DNA of 64,000 bases from Paenibacillus phyllosphaerae (GTDB lineage: Bacteria > Bacillota > Bacilli > Paenibacillales > Paenibacillaceae). Of the stretch, positions 44,407 through 53,296 are shown piece by piece (the stretch's first letter is position 1; each line of letters starts with the position of its first letter). A program made the translations under genes and the position numbers. Location: assembly GCF_014192105.1 (NCBI RefSeq), contig NZ_JACHXK010000018.1:62001-126000 (forward strand), given 5' to 3'. Below the pieces are notes generated by a model. That model made no database searches. It saw only the letters and a list, made by a program, of their open reading frames with translations, and was not told the origin of the DNA.

Positions 44407-44433
44407 AAAAGCCGCGTAATAGCGGCTTTTTTT
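44407..44433 (+). terminator. Terminator of the deoxynucleoside kinase gene
   Basis: AAAAGCCGC pairs with GCGGCTTTT around GTAATA, followed by TTT. Confidence 0.85.
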
Positions 44434-44547
44434 GTTGGAAATGCAGATACTAGCCGATGTGATTGGCGGAGCGGGCAATATGAAAGAGATGAGGTTATAA
44501 TAAACAGAGCGTGATTAAAACAAGAAACACAATAAAGGATACCCATT

Positions 44548-45942
44548 ATGCCGATTAATTCATTCGACAATTACCCTATGACCTGGAAGCCGATAATTGA
44601 TAAATCCCAAAAACCGATTTATAAAGTACTCGCACGGCAATTACAGCAAGATATTCTAACCGGCGTTCTAGTGCCGGGAACCAGACTCCCCTCGCAGCGC
44701 GAGTTGGCAGATTTCTTGGACTTGAATTTAAGCACGATCTCCAAAGCGTTCAAGATGTGCGAATTAAAAGGTTTGTTAAGCGCGGCAGTCGGCAGCGGAA
44801 CATTCGTTTCGTATGATGCGTTATCGAATGCCTATTTACTTGAAGATACGAAGCCTCAGCATCTGATCGAGATGGGAGCCACGCTGCCAGACCAAGATTC
44901 CTACGAGCCGCTGCTTCTCCAACTGAGAAGTATGCTGCATGAGCCGGATTATGAAAAATGGTTCGGTTATGGCCGTTCAGGCGATACCCACTGGAAAAAG
45001 GACGCAGCGATGAAGCTCCTCCGACGGTGTAGCCTTGAAACGACGGTCGATCGTATTTTATTGGCTAATGGAGGTCAAAATGCGATTGCGGCTACTCTTG
45101 CGGGTCTATGTAAGCCGGGAGATCGCATAGGTGCGGATCCTCATACTTACCCGGGCTTAAAAACAGCGGCAGCGATGCTCAGTATTCAGATCGTACCGAT
45201 CAAATCCGAGAACGATGTCATGAGCCCAGCTGCCTTCGAATATGCATGCAGGAATGACAATATTAAAGGTATCTACTTGATACCGGATTATCATAATCCG
45301 ACAGCCAGCACGATGTCCGTGGAGACTCGCAAACGAATGGCAGACGTTGCCCGAACCTATAATCAGTTCATTATCGAAGATGCGGCGTACAGCCTCATGT
45401 GCGAACGGCCGCTTCCGGCGGTCGGCTCGTTCGCACCGGAACAAACGATCTACATCGCAAGTTTGTCCAAATCGATTGCACCGGGATTGCGACTCGCATA
45501 CGTGGCTGTGCCTAGTATCTATAAGGAGCCTATTGTCAAGGCTCTCTACAATCTCAACGTATCCGTATCGCCGTTATTCGCCGAACTTGCAGCGCGTACG
45601 ATTGTATCGAATCAATTCGAGAGCTTAATAGAGGGACATCGGGAGCAAGCGATTCGTAGAAACCAGATCGTAAACCGGCATCTGGCAGGCTATACGTGTC
45701 TTGGCGTCGATACCGGCATCTTCCGCTGGCTGTTGCTGCCGGGTGACATCACGGGTGCGGAGTTCGAGAAGTTGGCCGCGCAGCAGGGCGTACAAGTGTA
45801 TGCGGCGGATCGATTTGTCGTGGGTAATAGTGCTCCAGAGCGGGCTGTCAGAATTGCCGTCTGTGCGCCGGAAGCCGCGGAAGAGCTGGAGGAAGGATTA
45901 TCGATTCTTCAACGATTGCTTCGTGAACAATATTCATCTTAA
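44548..45942 (+). CDS. MocR-type GntR regulator with aminotransferase domain
   Basis: 464 residues. GntR winged helix (about 23-90; LQQDILTGVLVPGTRLPSQRELADFLDLNLSTISKAFKMCELKGLL) fused to a fold-type I aminotransferase domain with PLP Lys308 in IYIASLSKSIAPGLRLAYV and DYHNPTAS for cofactor binding. Such proteins act as PLP-dependent transcription factors rather than metabolic transaminases. AAAGGAT precedes the ATG. The MFS transporter gene downstream, in the same direction but behind a terminator, is a plausible target. Confidence 0.9.
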   Translation: MPINSFDNYPMTWKPIIDKSQKPIYKVLARQLQQDILTGVLVPGTRLPSQRELADFLDLNLSTISKAFKMCELKGLLSAAVGSGTFVSYDALSNAYLLEDTKPQHLIEMGATLPDQDSYEPLLLQLRSMLHEPDYEKWFGYGRSGDTHWKKDAAMKLLRRCSLETTVDRILLANGGQNAIAATLAGLCKPGDRIGADPHTYPGLKTAAAMLSIQIVPIKSENDVMSPAAFEYACRNDNIKGIYLIPDYHNPTASTMSVETRKRMADVARTYNQFIIEDAAYSLMCERPLPAVGSFAPEQTIYIASLSKSIAPGLRLAYVAVPSIYKEPIVKALYNLNVSVSPLFAELAARTIVSNQFESLIEGHREQAIRRNQIVNRHLAGYTCLGVDTGIFRWLLLPGDITGAEFEKLAAQQGVQVYAADRFVVGNSAPERAVRIAVCAPEAAEELEEGLSILQRLLREQYSS

Positions 45943-45950
45943 TATTGTTT

Positions 45951-45982
45951 GCCATACAATTATAATATTGTATGGCTTTTTT
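45951..45982 (+). terminator. Terminator of the MocR gene
   Basis: GCCATACAAT (45951-45960) pairs perfectly with ATTGTATGGC (45967-45976), followed by TTTTTT. Confidence 0.85.
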
Positions 45983-46052
45983 GTGCCGTGTTATGATGGC
46001 ACATACCAGATGATAGAGCAACTGATGGGTTACAGCGTAAGGGGAGAGATAC

Positions 46053-47360
46053 ATGTCGAACGATAAGGCATTCGTCAAAGAAGCAGTAGAAGGCACGGGA
46101 GAATCACTGAGATCATACGTAGATTCTCCTGAGAAACAGCGTCAGCTGTATAGAAGAACGATGATAATCGTGATTGCTTCGCAAATGTTTGGCGGTGCGG
46201 GATTGGCTGCTGGAATTACGGTAGGGGCGCTGTTGGCGCAAGATATGCTCGGTACAGACAGTTACGCTGGCGTTCCGACCGCCCTGTTTACGTTAGGTTC
46301 CGCTGCGGCCGCACTCATCGTCGGTCGTCTATCGCAACGATCGGGACGTCGTGTGGGACTTGCTGCGGGTTTTTTAGCCGGCGGAATCGGTGCTCTAGGC
46401 GTCGTCCTGGCAGCTGTCTTCAATAGTATCGCGCTGCTCTTCGTATCCCTGCTGGTCTATGGAGCAGGAACGGCTACCAACTTGCAGGCGAGATATGCCG
46501 GCACGGATCTGGCCCTTCCAACGCAGCGGGCCAAATCGATTAGTACCGCCATGGTCTTCACGACTTTTGGCGCGGTTGCCGGACCGAATCTCGTCAATGT
46601 TACAGGTGGAATAGCGACTTCACTCGGTGCTCCCGCCTTATCTGGACCATTCATGCTGGCGGCTTCTGCTTATCTAGTGGCAGGAATCGTATTGCTCATC
46701 TTCCTGCGGCCAGATCCATTACTCGTGGCCAAAGCGATTGCAGACGCACAGCGTGCACAAGAAGGCCCGAGCAACCAAATGCAATCGCAAACTTCGGAAG
46801 CGAGTGTGAATAGACGGGGGATCATCGTCGGCGCGTCGGTGATGGTGTTAACCCAGATTGTGATGATCGGCATTATGACCATGACACCGGTTCACATGAA
46901 ACATCACGGTCATGGACTTGGTCAAGTTGGCATGGTGATCGGGATTCATGTTGCCGCGATGTATCTGCCTTCTCTGCTGACCGGTATTCTCGTCGATAAA
47001 TATGGCCGGAAACCGATGTCCTATGCGTCCGGGGTGACCTTGCTCTTGGCCGGATTACTCGCAGCATTCGCACCGGGTGACTCCATGGTGCTACTGATTC
47101 TTGCGCTCGCGCTGCTTGGTCTAGGGTGGAATTTCGGACTTATCAGCGGGACGGCAGCAATTGTCGATGCCACGACGCCAGCGACTCGCGCCAAAACGCA
47201 AGGAACGGTGGACGTACTGATCGCGCTCGCGGGGGCATCCGGAGGTGCTTTGTCCGGCATGGTAGTGGCACATTCCAGCTATTCGACACTCTCGCTGGCA
47301 GGAGGATTCCTTGCCTTGCTTCTTATTCCGGTTGTCCTTTGGTCCAGGAGAAAGGTATGA
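46053..47360 (+). CDS. MFS transporter, drug/metabolite exporter type
   Basis: 435 residues with about 12 membrane helices in two halves. Motif A-like GRLSQRSGRRVGLAAG follows helix 2, and the equivalent loop in the second half is GILVDKYGRKPMSYASG. A polar N-terminus of about 35 residues and a central cytoplasmic loop (ADAQRAQEGPSNQMQSQTSEASVNRRG) fit the family. It probably exports a drug or metabolite by proton exchange; the substrate is unknown. AAGGGGAG precedes the ATG. The MocR gene upstream may control it. Confidence 0.85.
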   Translation: MSNDKAFVKEAVEGTGESLRSYVDSPEKQRQLYRRTMIIVIASQMFGGAGLAAGITVGALLAQDMLGTDSYAGVPTALFTLGSAAAALIVGRLSQRSGRRVGLAAGFLAGGIGALGVVLAAVFNSIALLFVSLLVYGAGTATNLQARYAGTDLALPTQRAKSISTAMVFTTFGAVAGPNLVNVTGGIATSLGAPALSGPFMLAASAYLVAGIVLLIFLRPDPLLVAKAIADAQRAQEGPSNQMQSQTSEASVNRRGIIVGASVMVLTQIVMIGIMTMTPVHMKHHGHGLGQVGMVIGIHVAAMYLPSLLTGILVDKYGRKPMSYASGVTLLLAGLLAAFAPGDSMVLLILALALLGLGWNFGLISGTAAIVDATTPATRAKTQGTVDVLIALAGASGGALSGMVVAHSSYSTLSLAGGFLALLLIPVVLWSRRKV

Positions 47361-47371
47361 CGAAGAGCTTA

Positions 47372-47399
47372 GAGATCTGATTACGCATCAGGTCTCTTT
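47372..47399 (+). terminator. Terminator of the MFS gene
   Basis: GAGATCTGAT (47372-47381) pairs with ATCAGGTCTC (47387-47396) with one G-T pair, then TTT. Confidence 0.7.
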
Positions 47400-47433
47400 G
47401 GCATTTCGGCTTACCATCAACGAAACGAGTCGT

Positions 47434-47532
47434 GACAACGGGGGTGACCTGGGATGGTTCGGTATTCCCGGCCACGAGGTCATTGGTATAGTTGATGAGT
47501 TCGGCCAAGGCTTGACGAAAAAGACTGCCGAG
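47434..47532 (+). pseudogene. Possible zinc alcohol dehydrogenase fragment
   Basis: A short plus-strand stretch reads DNGGDLGWFGIPGHEVIGIVDEFGQGLTKK, which resembles the zinc-binding PGHExxGxV signature of medium-chain alcohol dehydrogenases. Nothing before or after continues the fold, and the stretch runs into a terminator belonging to the opposite strand. It is best read as a relic. The call rests on about 30 residues. Confidence 0.4.
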
Positions 47533-47549
47533 ATTTTTCTCGACAGTCT
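47517..47549 (-). terminator. Terminator of the truncated MFS gene (minus strand)
   Basis: On the minus strand AGACTGTCGAGA pairs with TCTCGGCAGTCT around AAAA and is followed by TTTTT. It still marks the 3' end of the decayed gene. Confidence 0.75.
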
Positions 47550-47572
47550 ACAGCAACAAAACGTGAGGGAAA

Positions 47573-48106
47573 CTAGTGCCCGGCTAGCATGCTCTCCTCC
47601 GCCGTCACTTCGCTAGATCCGCCCTTCTGCACAGCTGGTTTGACGCGGCGGATGAACAGACTGAGCACGAAACCGACGATTGCGAAGCCCGATGTCAGCA
47701 GGAAGGTATCGCCGAACGCACCGATGGCAGCTTCAAGCGGATTCGGCCCTTTGTAGTCCGCCATGACAGCAGCGCTGTGCGTGGACAGATAGCCGGTCAG
47801 CCCAGCGACCGCAAAGGAGACGATAACCTGTTGGGCCGAGTTGGTGAGTGGCGTTACGCGGCCGACCAGATCCTTGGGCGCAGTATTAAGAATATAGGTA
47901 TTCATCGTCATCATCGAGAGCCCCATCCCGCAGCCGAGCAGGAATAGGTTCAGCATTATGACGAATAACGGACGGTCGAGCGTAATCTGTGACATGATGA
48001 GCAGCGCCGCGGAGATGAACAGCGTGCCGGTGATTACGATCGGGCGTGCACCGATGCGGTCAAAGAGACGTCCGCCAATCGGCATGCAGAGCATGGATCC
48101 AAGTGC
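47573..48106 (-). pseudogene. C-terminal remnant of a DHA2 (EmrB/QacA) MFS transporter
   Basis: About 177 residues similar to the last third of 14-helix DHA2 exporters: ALGSMLCMPIGGRLFDRIGARPIVITG, then FLLGCGMGLSMMTMNTYILNTAPKDLVGRVTPLTNSAQQVIVSFAVA, and the last helices up to a basic tail. Homology stops near 48106 in the middle of the protein, where unrelated sequence begins, so about 300 N-terminal residues are missing. The inner Met at 48094 has no proper ribosome binding site. The natural stop and terminator survive. Confidence 0.8.
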
Positions 48107-48209
48107 TCGGGCCGATGCTCTTCCGCAAGCGCGACATGCTACTTAACTTCAATCGCGGGGTACTGCAGCGCCGCTATGGTGAGGCGCTTGAACCACCCAT
48201 CTGGGATGC

Positions 48210-48410
48210 GGTCATGATCCTAAACGCGACAAGAAGCTGTTGATCAAAATGCAGAAGGCCGACACCGACCCGATCGGCTTTGGACTCCGTTACCGGGCAA
48301 CCAGACATGATCCGAAGGGGGAGTGGGCAGCATGGCAGAAACTATATCCCGAAATTCAATTTAGCGTAAAAGTTGATATTAAGATCCGCGGAACGGGTCT
48401 CATACGGTAA
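48210..48410 (+). pseudogene. Remnant of a Ger(x)C spore germination lipoprotein
   Basis: A plus-strand frame reads KLLIKMQKADTDPIGFGLRYRATRHDP, then WQKLYPEIQFSVKVDIKIRGTGLIR and a stop. This is the typical C-terminus of Ger(x)C/GerAC proteins (DIFGFG ... V.V..KIRRTGLI). The rest of the protein, signal peptide included, is absent. Upstream a different frame opens at 48112 (MLFRKRDMLLNFNRGV) and ends at 48242; its origin is unknown and it may be part of the same decay. The fragment abuts the MFS remnant. Confidence 0.65.
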
Positions 48411-48458
48411 ATTGCCTAGTGTTTGAAGTGAAGCGGTTAATCTCTCCCCCAAACTGTT

Positions 48459-48501
48459 AAAAAACCGGCTTGTCAACATCTTGTAGAGTGACTTGCCGGC
48501 A
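48459..48501 (-). terminator. Terminator of the PAS kinase gene
   Basis: On the minus strand GCCGGCAAGTC pairs with GACAAGCCGG with a small internal mismatch, and TTTTTT follows. It lies about 25 bases after the kinase stop. Confidence 0.7.
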
Positions 48502-48523
48502 TTTGAGCATAACTAGCGGGTTA

Positions 48524-50557
48524 TTAATTGGATGGTAACTGTATGATAGGAAGACGAATATCCACAGTTGTTCCCTCTCCCAGCGTACTATCGAAGGTGA
48601 TCGACCCTTTATGGTTAGCAATTATTTGCTTGCTGACCATGAGACCAAGTCCGGTTCCGTTTTCTTTGTTCGTAAAAAAAGGATCGCCGAGCTGGGTTAT
48701 AGATTCCTGCGGAATTCCGCAGCCTTGATCGCTGAAGCGAATGAGGAGGCAGGATGAATCTGCACGCAGCTCAATGCATACGTTACCGCCGCATGGCATC
48801 GCCTCCATTGCATTTTTGAGAATATTGATAAAGACTTGCTTCAACTGATTGCTCTCCCCGTATACGGAAGGTATTGCGACCGGGGGGGCAATAGAGATTT
48901 GAATATTCTGCATTATGGCCTGCGGCTGCAGCAGCACGTCGATCTCGGCTAGAATTGCCTGGATGTTTACCATTCGGAAATCGGTGGCCTGTGGTTTGGC
49001 CAAAACGAGAAATTCACTGACGATCAAGTTTATCCGATCCAACTCGGCAAGCATTAGACTCAGATTGGGATCAGAAATGATAATGCCACGTTGCTGAAGC
49101 TGAATAAAGCCCTTTAGCGTCGTTAATGGATTGCGGATCTCATAGGCCACGCCTGCGGCCAACTGACCGATGACTGAAAGTTTCTCGGATTGCAGCAACG
49201 CTTCCTCGGATTTTTTACGGGCGCTAATGTTCCGCGTGATCGAAGCGGTGGCAACGACCTCATCCTTGTCGTCGAGGATTGGGGTGGTTGTAATACTGAC
49301 GTCGACGAGGGTGCCGCTCTTCGTATATCTGACCGTCTCGTAATCCGGAACGGATTCATTTCGACGGACCGCCCTAAGAATGTTCTCGTATTCCTCTCTC
49401 AACGAATCGGGTATGTTATTGAGAGGCTTACCCAAAATTTCAGCCGCTCTCCAACCATATAGTTCTTCGAAAGCATGATTAATTCGCAGTACGTTTCCGT
49501 GCTGATCCGTCACATGGATTGCATCTAGCGTATGGTTAACGAATGAATCTAAATAATTACGGATACTTCGCACTTCTTCCGATGCGACCTTCAGTTTGAA
49601 GCGATAGCTGTTGAATTGGCGGAGAACAATCAATAAAATTGAAGAGGCGAATCCCCACATCACAATGCTTACCCGCTCCTGCTGAAGAAGCAAGATGATC
49701 AACATCATCACGATCATCGTGTAGGGTAAGGCCATACGTACCGCTTCGTTACGATTATTGCAAATCTGAGGTGTGCCATTCTTGGATTCCGGAATGCGGC
49801 TCACGTAGCCCCCGAGCGAAATGAGTAAGAGGGACAGCGTGTATAGAGGATCGATTACCGCGTAAACCCACTCGTTTGAATTCGCGAAGGGAGAGTAATA
49901 CACCGAGTCTGCCGCGATTTGAAGCGCCATGCCGAAAATGATATAAAGCAAAGACTGCTTGCCGTGGATACGATCCAGCACCCAATACAAGGCGAGCGCA
50001 CCGAAAAGTAGGACTAGATCACTTGTAATGTAAATAAGAGAGATAAGGACCGATGGTGTGAAAGTATTGCCGTCCTGCAGGAAAATCGGCTTGACAATGA
50101 ATTCCCTACTTAAACTAATGGCCACAGTCATCATAATCGCGATATCGAATAAGGGAGCTAATCGGAATTCGAATCTACGCGTGACAATTTTATATCCAAT
50201 CGCAAGAATATAGGCTAACGTGCTCAATAGGTAAAGAACATCAGGCAAGCCGGGTGAAGGGACTTTGCTTACTAGCGCCACCTGAATCAAAAACCACGTC
50301 GCATCCCCGCCAAAATAGCAGCATGAGCCGAAAGCTACGAGAAGCCAGAAGCGCCTATCGGGCTGAGCCAAATTCCGACTTCCCACGACTAGCCAGACGG
50401 CTGCCGTTAACGAACCCATGGTCGAGAACGCATTGCATCCTATCGACCATATGCGCGAAGTCGGATCGAATGAGAAATTCCACACATAAAACGCTATCAT
50501 ATACAAGGCAATTGCAGTTGAATATGTACGTGCATCTAGCTTGAGAGGTAACTGCAT
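48524..50557 (-). CDS. Multi-spanning PAS sensor kinase with Tyr in place of the H-box His
   Basis: 677 residues. Nine or ten membrane helices fill about 10-310, followed by a PAS domain (about 335-455; LDAIHVTDQHGNVLRINHAFEELYGW), a HisKA-like dimerisation helix and a HATPase_c domain (NAMEAMPCGGNV, DQGCGIPQESI, GTGLGLMVSKQII). The H-box reads LAAGVAYEIRNPLTTLKGF, so residue 472 is Tyr where family members have the phospho-acceptor His. Other motifs look intact. It resembles sporulation-type kinases. AGAAGG lies six bases before this ATG. No response regulator is adjacent. It may be a phosphatase, a regulator by dimerisation, or a recently inactivated kinase. Confidence 0.85.
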   Translation of the reverse strand: MQLPLKLDARTYSTAIALYMIAFYVWNFSFDPTSRIWSIGCNAFSTMGSLTAAVWLVVGSRNLAQPDRRFWLLVAFGSCCYFGGDATWFLIQVALVSKVPSPGLPDVLYLLSTLAYILAIGYKIVTRRFEFRLAPLFDIAIMMTVAISLSREFIVKPIFLQDGNTFTPSVLISLIYITSDLVLLFGALALYWVLDRIHGKQSLLYIIFGMALQIAADSVYYSPFANSNEWVYAVIDPLYTLSLLLISLGGYVSRIPESKNGTPQICNNRNEAVRMALPYTMIVMMLIILLLQQERVSIVMWGFASSILLIVLRQFNSYRFKLKVASEEVRSIRNYLDSFVNHTLDAIHVTDQHGNVLRINHAFEELYGWRAAEILGKPLNNIPDSLREEYENILRAVRRNESVPDYETVRYTKSGTLVDVSITTTPILDDKDEVVATASITRNISARKKSEEALLQSEKLSVIGQLAAGVAYEIRNPLTTLKGFIQLQQRGIIISDPNLSLMLAELDRINLIVSEFLVLAKPQATDFRMVNIQAILAEIDVLLQPQAIMQNIQISIAPPVAIPSVYGESNQLKQVFINILKNAMEAMPCGGNVCIELRADSSCLLIRFSDQGCGIPQESITQLGDPFFTNKENGTGLGLMVSKQIIANHKGSITFDSTLGEGTTVDIRLPIIQLPSN

Positions 50558-50599
50558 GTTTCGCCTTCTTTCGATATGAATTAACAAAATTATATCATT

Positions 50600-50903
50600 G
50601 CTCGTTTCTATTCGACAATTTGATATTCCGTTTTTTCTGCTTTATACCATTCTAACTTGTAAGATGCTCAAGAAAATAAAGAAGCGGTTAGACTTTTCGT
50701 GGTTGAATAGTGTGCGGTGGGACATGTAAGGACATACAGGATAATGTAGGAGGACTCGTGATTACGGTTACGGCGAAAGAAATCGCAGGCCTATACTTTG
50801 TTCCTGAACCGACCGCCGCCCATCGGAACGTTCAGCAAATCATAGGTTTGCAGCATCGCGTGTCCCCATTGTATCGCCTCCGAAAACCGAGCTGCGAATA
50901 TTC
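50600..50903. other. Gap between the PAS kinase and thrS leader: no supported gene
   Basis: The first 100 bases are AT-rich and should hold the kinase promoter on the minus strand. A 49-codon frame starting at GTG 50757 has a good AGGAGG site but the protein (ITVTAKEIAGLYFVPEPT) is not recognised. The minus strand at 50807-50905 also has an open stretch ending MGGGRFRNKV. Either may be a gene remnant. Confidence 0.35.
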
Positions 50904-50933
50904 TTGACTTTTATTTAGCACACTGTGTAAGAT
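50904..50933 (+). promoter_or_regulatory. Promoter of the T-box/thrS transcript
   Basis: TTGACT (50904-50909), 18 bases, then TAAGAT (50928-50933). The T-box starts about 45 bases later. Confidence 0.55.
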
Positions 50934-50979
50934 AAGGACCATATTCATACGGCCATTATCAAAGACATGATTCCCTTAT

Positions 50980-51251
50980 CGGACTGACCAGAGAGAGAGG
51001 CGATTGCTGCGAGCCTCTTCAGTTGTCGAATGTGGAGTTACCCCTTTGTAGCCGCGGCTTGGAACCCACTCCCTTCCAAAAGGGTGCGTCATTATAAGCC
51101 GCCGCATCGTCCCCGTTAACGGATGCTAATGAAGGATCTGAAGCCGCCAGCACCGAGGAAACTCTTGTGCATGAAGCGAGTCGAAGATCGAATTAGGGTG
51201 GAACCACGAGTTGAACGCACTCGTCCCTTGCTGGATGAGAGGCGTTTTTTT
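50980..51251 (+). promoter_or_regulatory. T-box leader controlling threonyl-tRNA synthetase
   Basis: The conserved T-box sequence AGGGTGGAACCACG is at 51195-51208. After it, a terminator helix (from AACGCACTCGTCC near 51214 to GGATGAGAGGCGTT) runs into seven T at 51245-51251. An upstream stem I region (51000-51055) contains GAGTTACCCC, with ACC at 51040-51042 as the probable threonine specifier codon. Uncharged tRNA-Thr should pair with specifier and T-box bulge, favour the antiterminator and turn on the gene. Confidence 0.88.
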
Positions 51252-51292
51252 GCGTTCAATAATTCCAATTTACGAGAAATGGAGGCTTAATC

Positions 51293-53209
51293 ATGGAACA
51301 GATTCATGTAACGATGCCAGATGGAACAAGCAGGAGGTTTAATCAAACCACGACCCTTGCACAAGTCGCGGAGTCGATTGGTAAGGGACTAGCAAAACAA
51401 GCAATTGCGGGGAAAATCAATGGCACGCGCATGGATCTGAACCAGACGATTGCCCCGGATAGTCACGTTGAGATCATAACATTGGAATCACCTGAGGGTT
51501 TGGAGATTCTGCGTCACTCTACAGCGCATGTATTAGCGCAGGCATTAAAACGTCTATATGGAGAGCAAGCTGTTAAGCTTGCAATCGGACCAGTTATCGA
51601 AGGCGGCTATTATTACGACGTAGAGATGAATAGACCGTTATCTTCAGATGATCTAGTGGGCATTGAGCGGGAAATGCAAAGAATAGTGCAAGAGAACTTG
51701 TCGTTCTCTCGTCACGTCATTAGTCGAGAGGATGCACGATCTCTGTTTACAGAGCGTGTTGAGACATATAAGGTGGAGCTCCTACATGCTTTACCAGAGG
51801 ATTCGGTAATCACGCTGTATTCGCAAGGCGAGTTCACAGATTTATGCCGTGGACCGCATTTACCGTCCACTGGGTGGATCAAGGCGTTCAAGCTGTTGAG
51901 CGTGGCTGGTGCATATTGGCGAGGTAATTCAAGCAACAAAATGCTACAACGGATATACGGCACAGCGTTTGCAAAGAAGCCCGCACTTGACGAACATCTG
52001 CACATGCTAGAGGAAGCTCGAAAACGCGATCATCGTAAAATCGCTAAAGAGCTAGAGCTATTCATGTTCTCAGAGGAAGCGCCAGGCATGCCGTTCTATC
52101 TTCCAAATGGAATGATTATACGCACGGAGCTTGAAGACTTCGCGCGTAAGGTTCAACGAAAACTAGAGTACAAGGAAGTCCGAACGCCACTCATGATGAA
52201 TAACCGGATCTGGGAGCAATCCGGTCATTGGGATCATTATAAGGATAATATGTATTTCACGAATGTGGACGACACAACTTACGCCCTTAAGCCAATGAAC
52301 TGCCCAGGACATATGCTTATTTATAAGGACCGGCGCCATTCCTATAGGGAACTTCCGATTCGACTGTCTGAATTTGGACAGGTGCACCGTCACGAGTTCT
52401 CTGGCGCTCTTGGCGGTATGACTCGGGTGCGTACCTTCTGCCAGGACGACGCGCATCTCTTTGTACTACCGGACCAGATTGAAGAAGAAATTAGTCGTGT
52501 CATTGACCTGATCGACTACATTTACAGTATTTTTGGCTTCTCGTATGAGATTGAGCTATCGACTCGTCCAGAGGATTCGATGGGGTCCGATGAGCTTTGG
52601 ACGCAAGCCGAAGAGTCCCTTCGTAGTGTACTTACAAAGCGTGGTGTATCATACAGGCTCAATGAAGGGGACGGAGCCTTTTATGGGCCGAAGATCGACT
52701 TTCACATTCAAGATGCCCTTAAACGAAGTTGGCAGTGTGGTACGATCCAGTTGGATTTCCAGATGCCGGAGAAATTTGATCTTAGCTATATTGGTGAAGA
52801 TAACGGCAAGCATCGTCCTGTTGTCATTCACCGCGCCGTTTATGGCTCTATAGACCGCTTTATCGGAATTCTAACCGAGCATTATGCAGGTGCTTTCCCG
52901 TTATGGCTAGCACCGGTACAAGTGAGAATCTTGCCGGTTTCGGAGCGGTATGTGGAGTATGCTTATAACGTTAAACAAGCACTTGCTGAAGCGGGAATCC
53001 GAATTGAGGTCGACAGCCGAAATGAGAAGCTAGGCTACAAGATTCGGGAAGCCCAACTGCAAAAGACCCCCTATATGGCCATTGTTGGTGAGAATGAAAT
53101 GAATACATCAAAGCTGTCAGTGCGGAAGCGGGGAACAGATGTTAGCGACAGCATGAATGTTACTGTATTTATTGAAAGCTTGATGGAGGAGTTGGCTGAT
53201 AAACGCTAG
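51293..53209 (+). CDS. thrS: Threonyl-tRNA synthetase
   Basis: 638 residues. TGS domain (about 1-62; VTMPDGTSRRF), an editing domain with HSTAHVLAQAL and its zinc-site-like residues, class II catalytic core (motif 2 GQVHRHEFSGALGGMTRVRTFCQDDAHLF, motif 3 near GSIDRFIGILTEHY), and an anticodon-binding domain (PVQVRILPVSERY to the end). It charges tRNA-Thr in the cytoplasm. Ribosome binding site GGAGGC precedes the ATG. Full length, with a T-box upstream. Firmicutes often carry two such genes (thrS and the starvation-induced thrZ); T-box control and lone placement fit either. Confidence 0.95.
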   Translation: MEQIHVTMPDGTSRRFNQTTTLAQVAESIGKGLAKQAIAGKINGTRMDLNQTIAPDSHVEIITLESPEGLEILRHSTAHVLAQALKRLYGEQAVKLAIGPVIEGGYYYDVEMNRPLSSDDLVGIEREMQRIVQENLSFSRHVISREDARSLFTERVETYKVELLHALPEDSVITLYSQGEFTDLCRGPHLPSTGWIKAFKLLSVAGAYWRGNSSNKMLQRIYGTAFAKKPALDEHLHMLEEARKRDHRKIAKELELFMFSEEAPGMPFYLPNGMIIRTELEDFARKVQRKLEYKEVRTPLMMNNRIWEQSGHWDHYKDNMYFTNVDDTTYALKPMNCPGHMLIYKDRRHSYRELPIRLSEFGQVHRHEFSGALGGMTRVRTFCQDDAHLFVLPDQIEEEISRVIDLIDYIYSIFGFSYEIELSTRPEDSMGSDELWTQAEESLRSVLTKRGVSYRLNEGDGAFYGPKIDFHIQDALKRSWQCGTIQLDFQMPEKFDLSYIGEDNGKHRPVVIHRAVYGSIDRFIGILTEHYAGAFPLWLAPVQVRILPVSERYVEYAYNVKQALAEAGIRIEVDSRNEKLGYKIREAQLQKTPYMAIVGENEMNTSKLSVRKRGTDVSDSMNVTVFIESLMEELADKR

Positions 53210-53254
53210 CCCCCATAACAAAAAACTTAAAATAATAGTGTATTTGGTTAATTG

Positions 53255-53296
53255 AACTAGGGAGGGCTGCAGTGATAGCTACTCCCTATTTTATTT
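53255..53296 (+). terminator. Terminator of thrS
   Basis: TAGGGAG (53258-53264) pairs with CTCCCTA (53283-53289), and TTTTATTT follows. Confidence 0.75.

Noticed and set aside
48383-48402. Hairpin resembling the GATCCGCT/AGCGGGTC terminators
   Set aside because: It lies inside the Ger(x)C remnant where KIRGTGL codons give the same bases, and no T run follows.
50710-50906. Small gene before the T-box leader
   Set aside because: One start has a good AGGAGG site, but the product is short, unrecognised and overlaps the likely thrS promoter. Kept only as a note on the gap.
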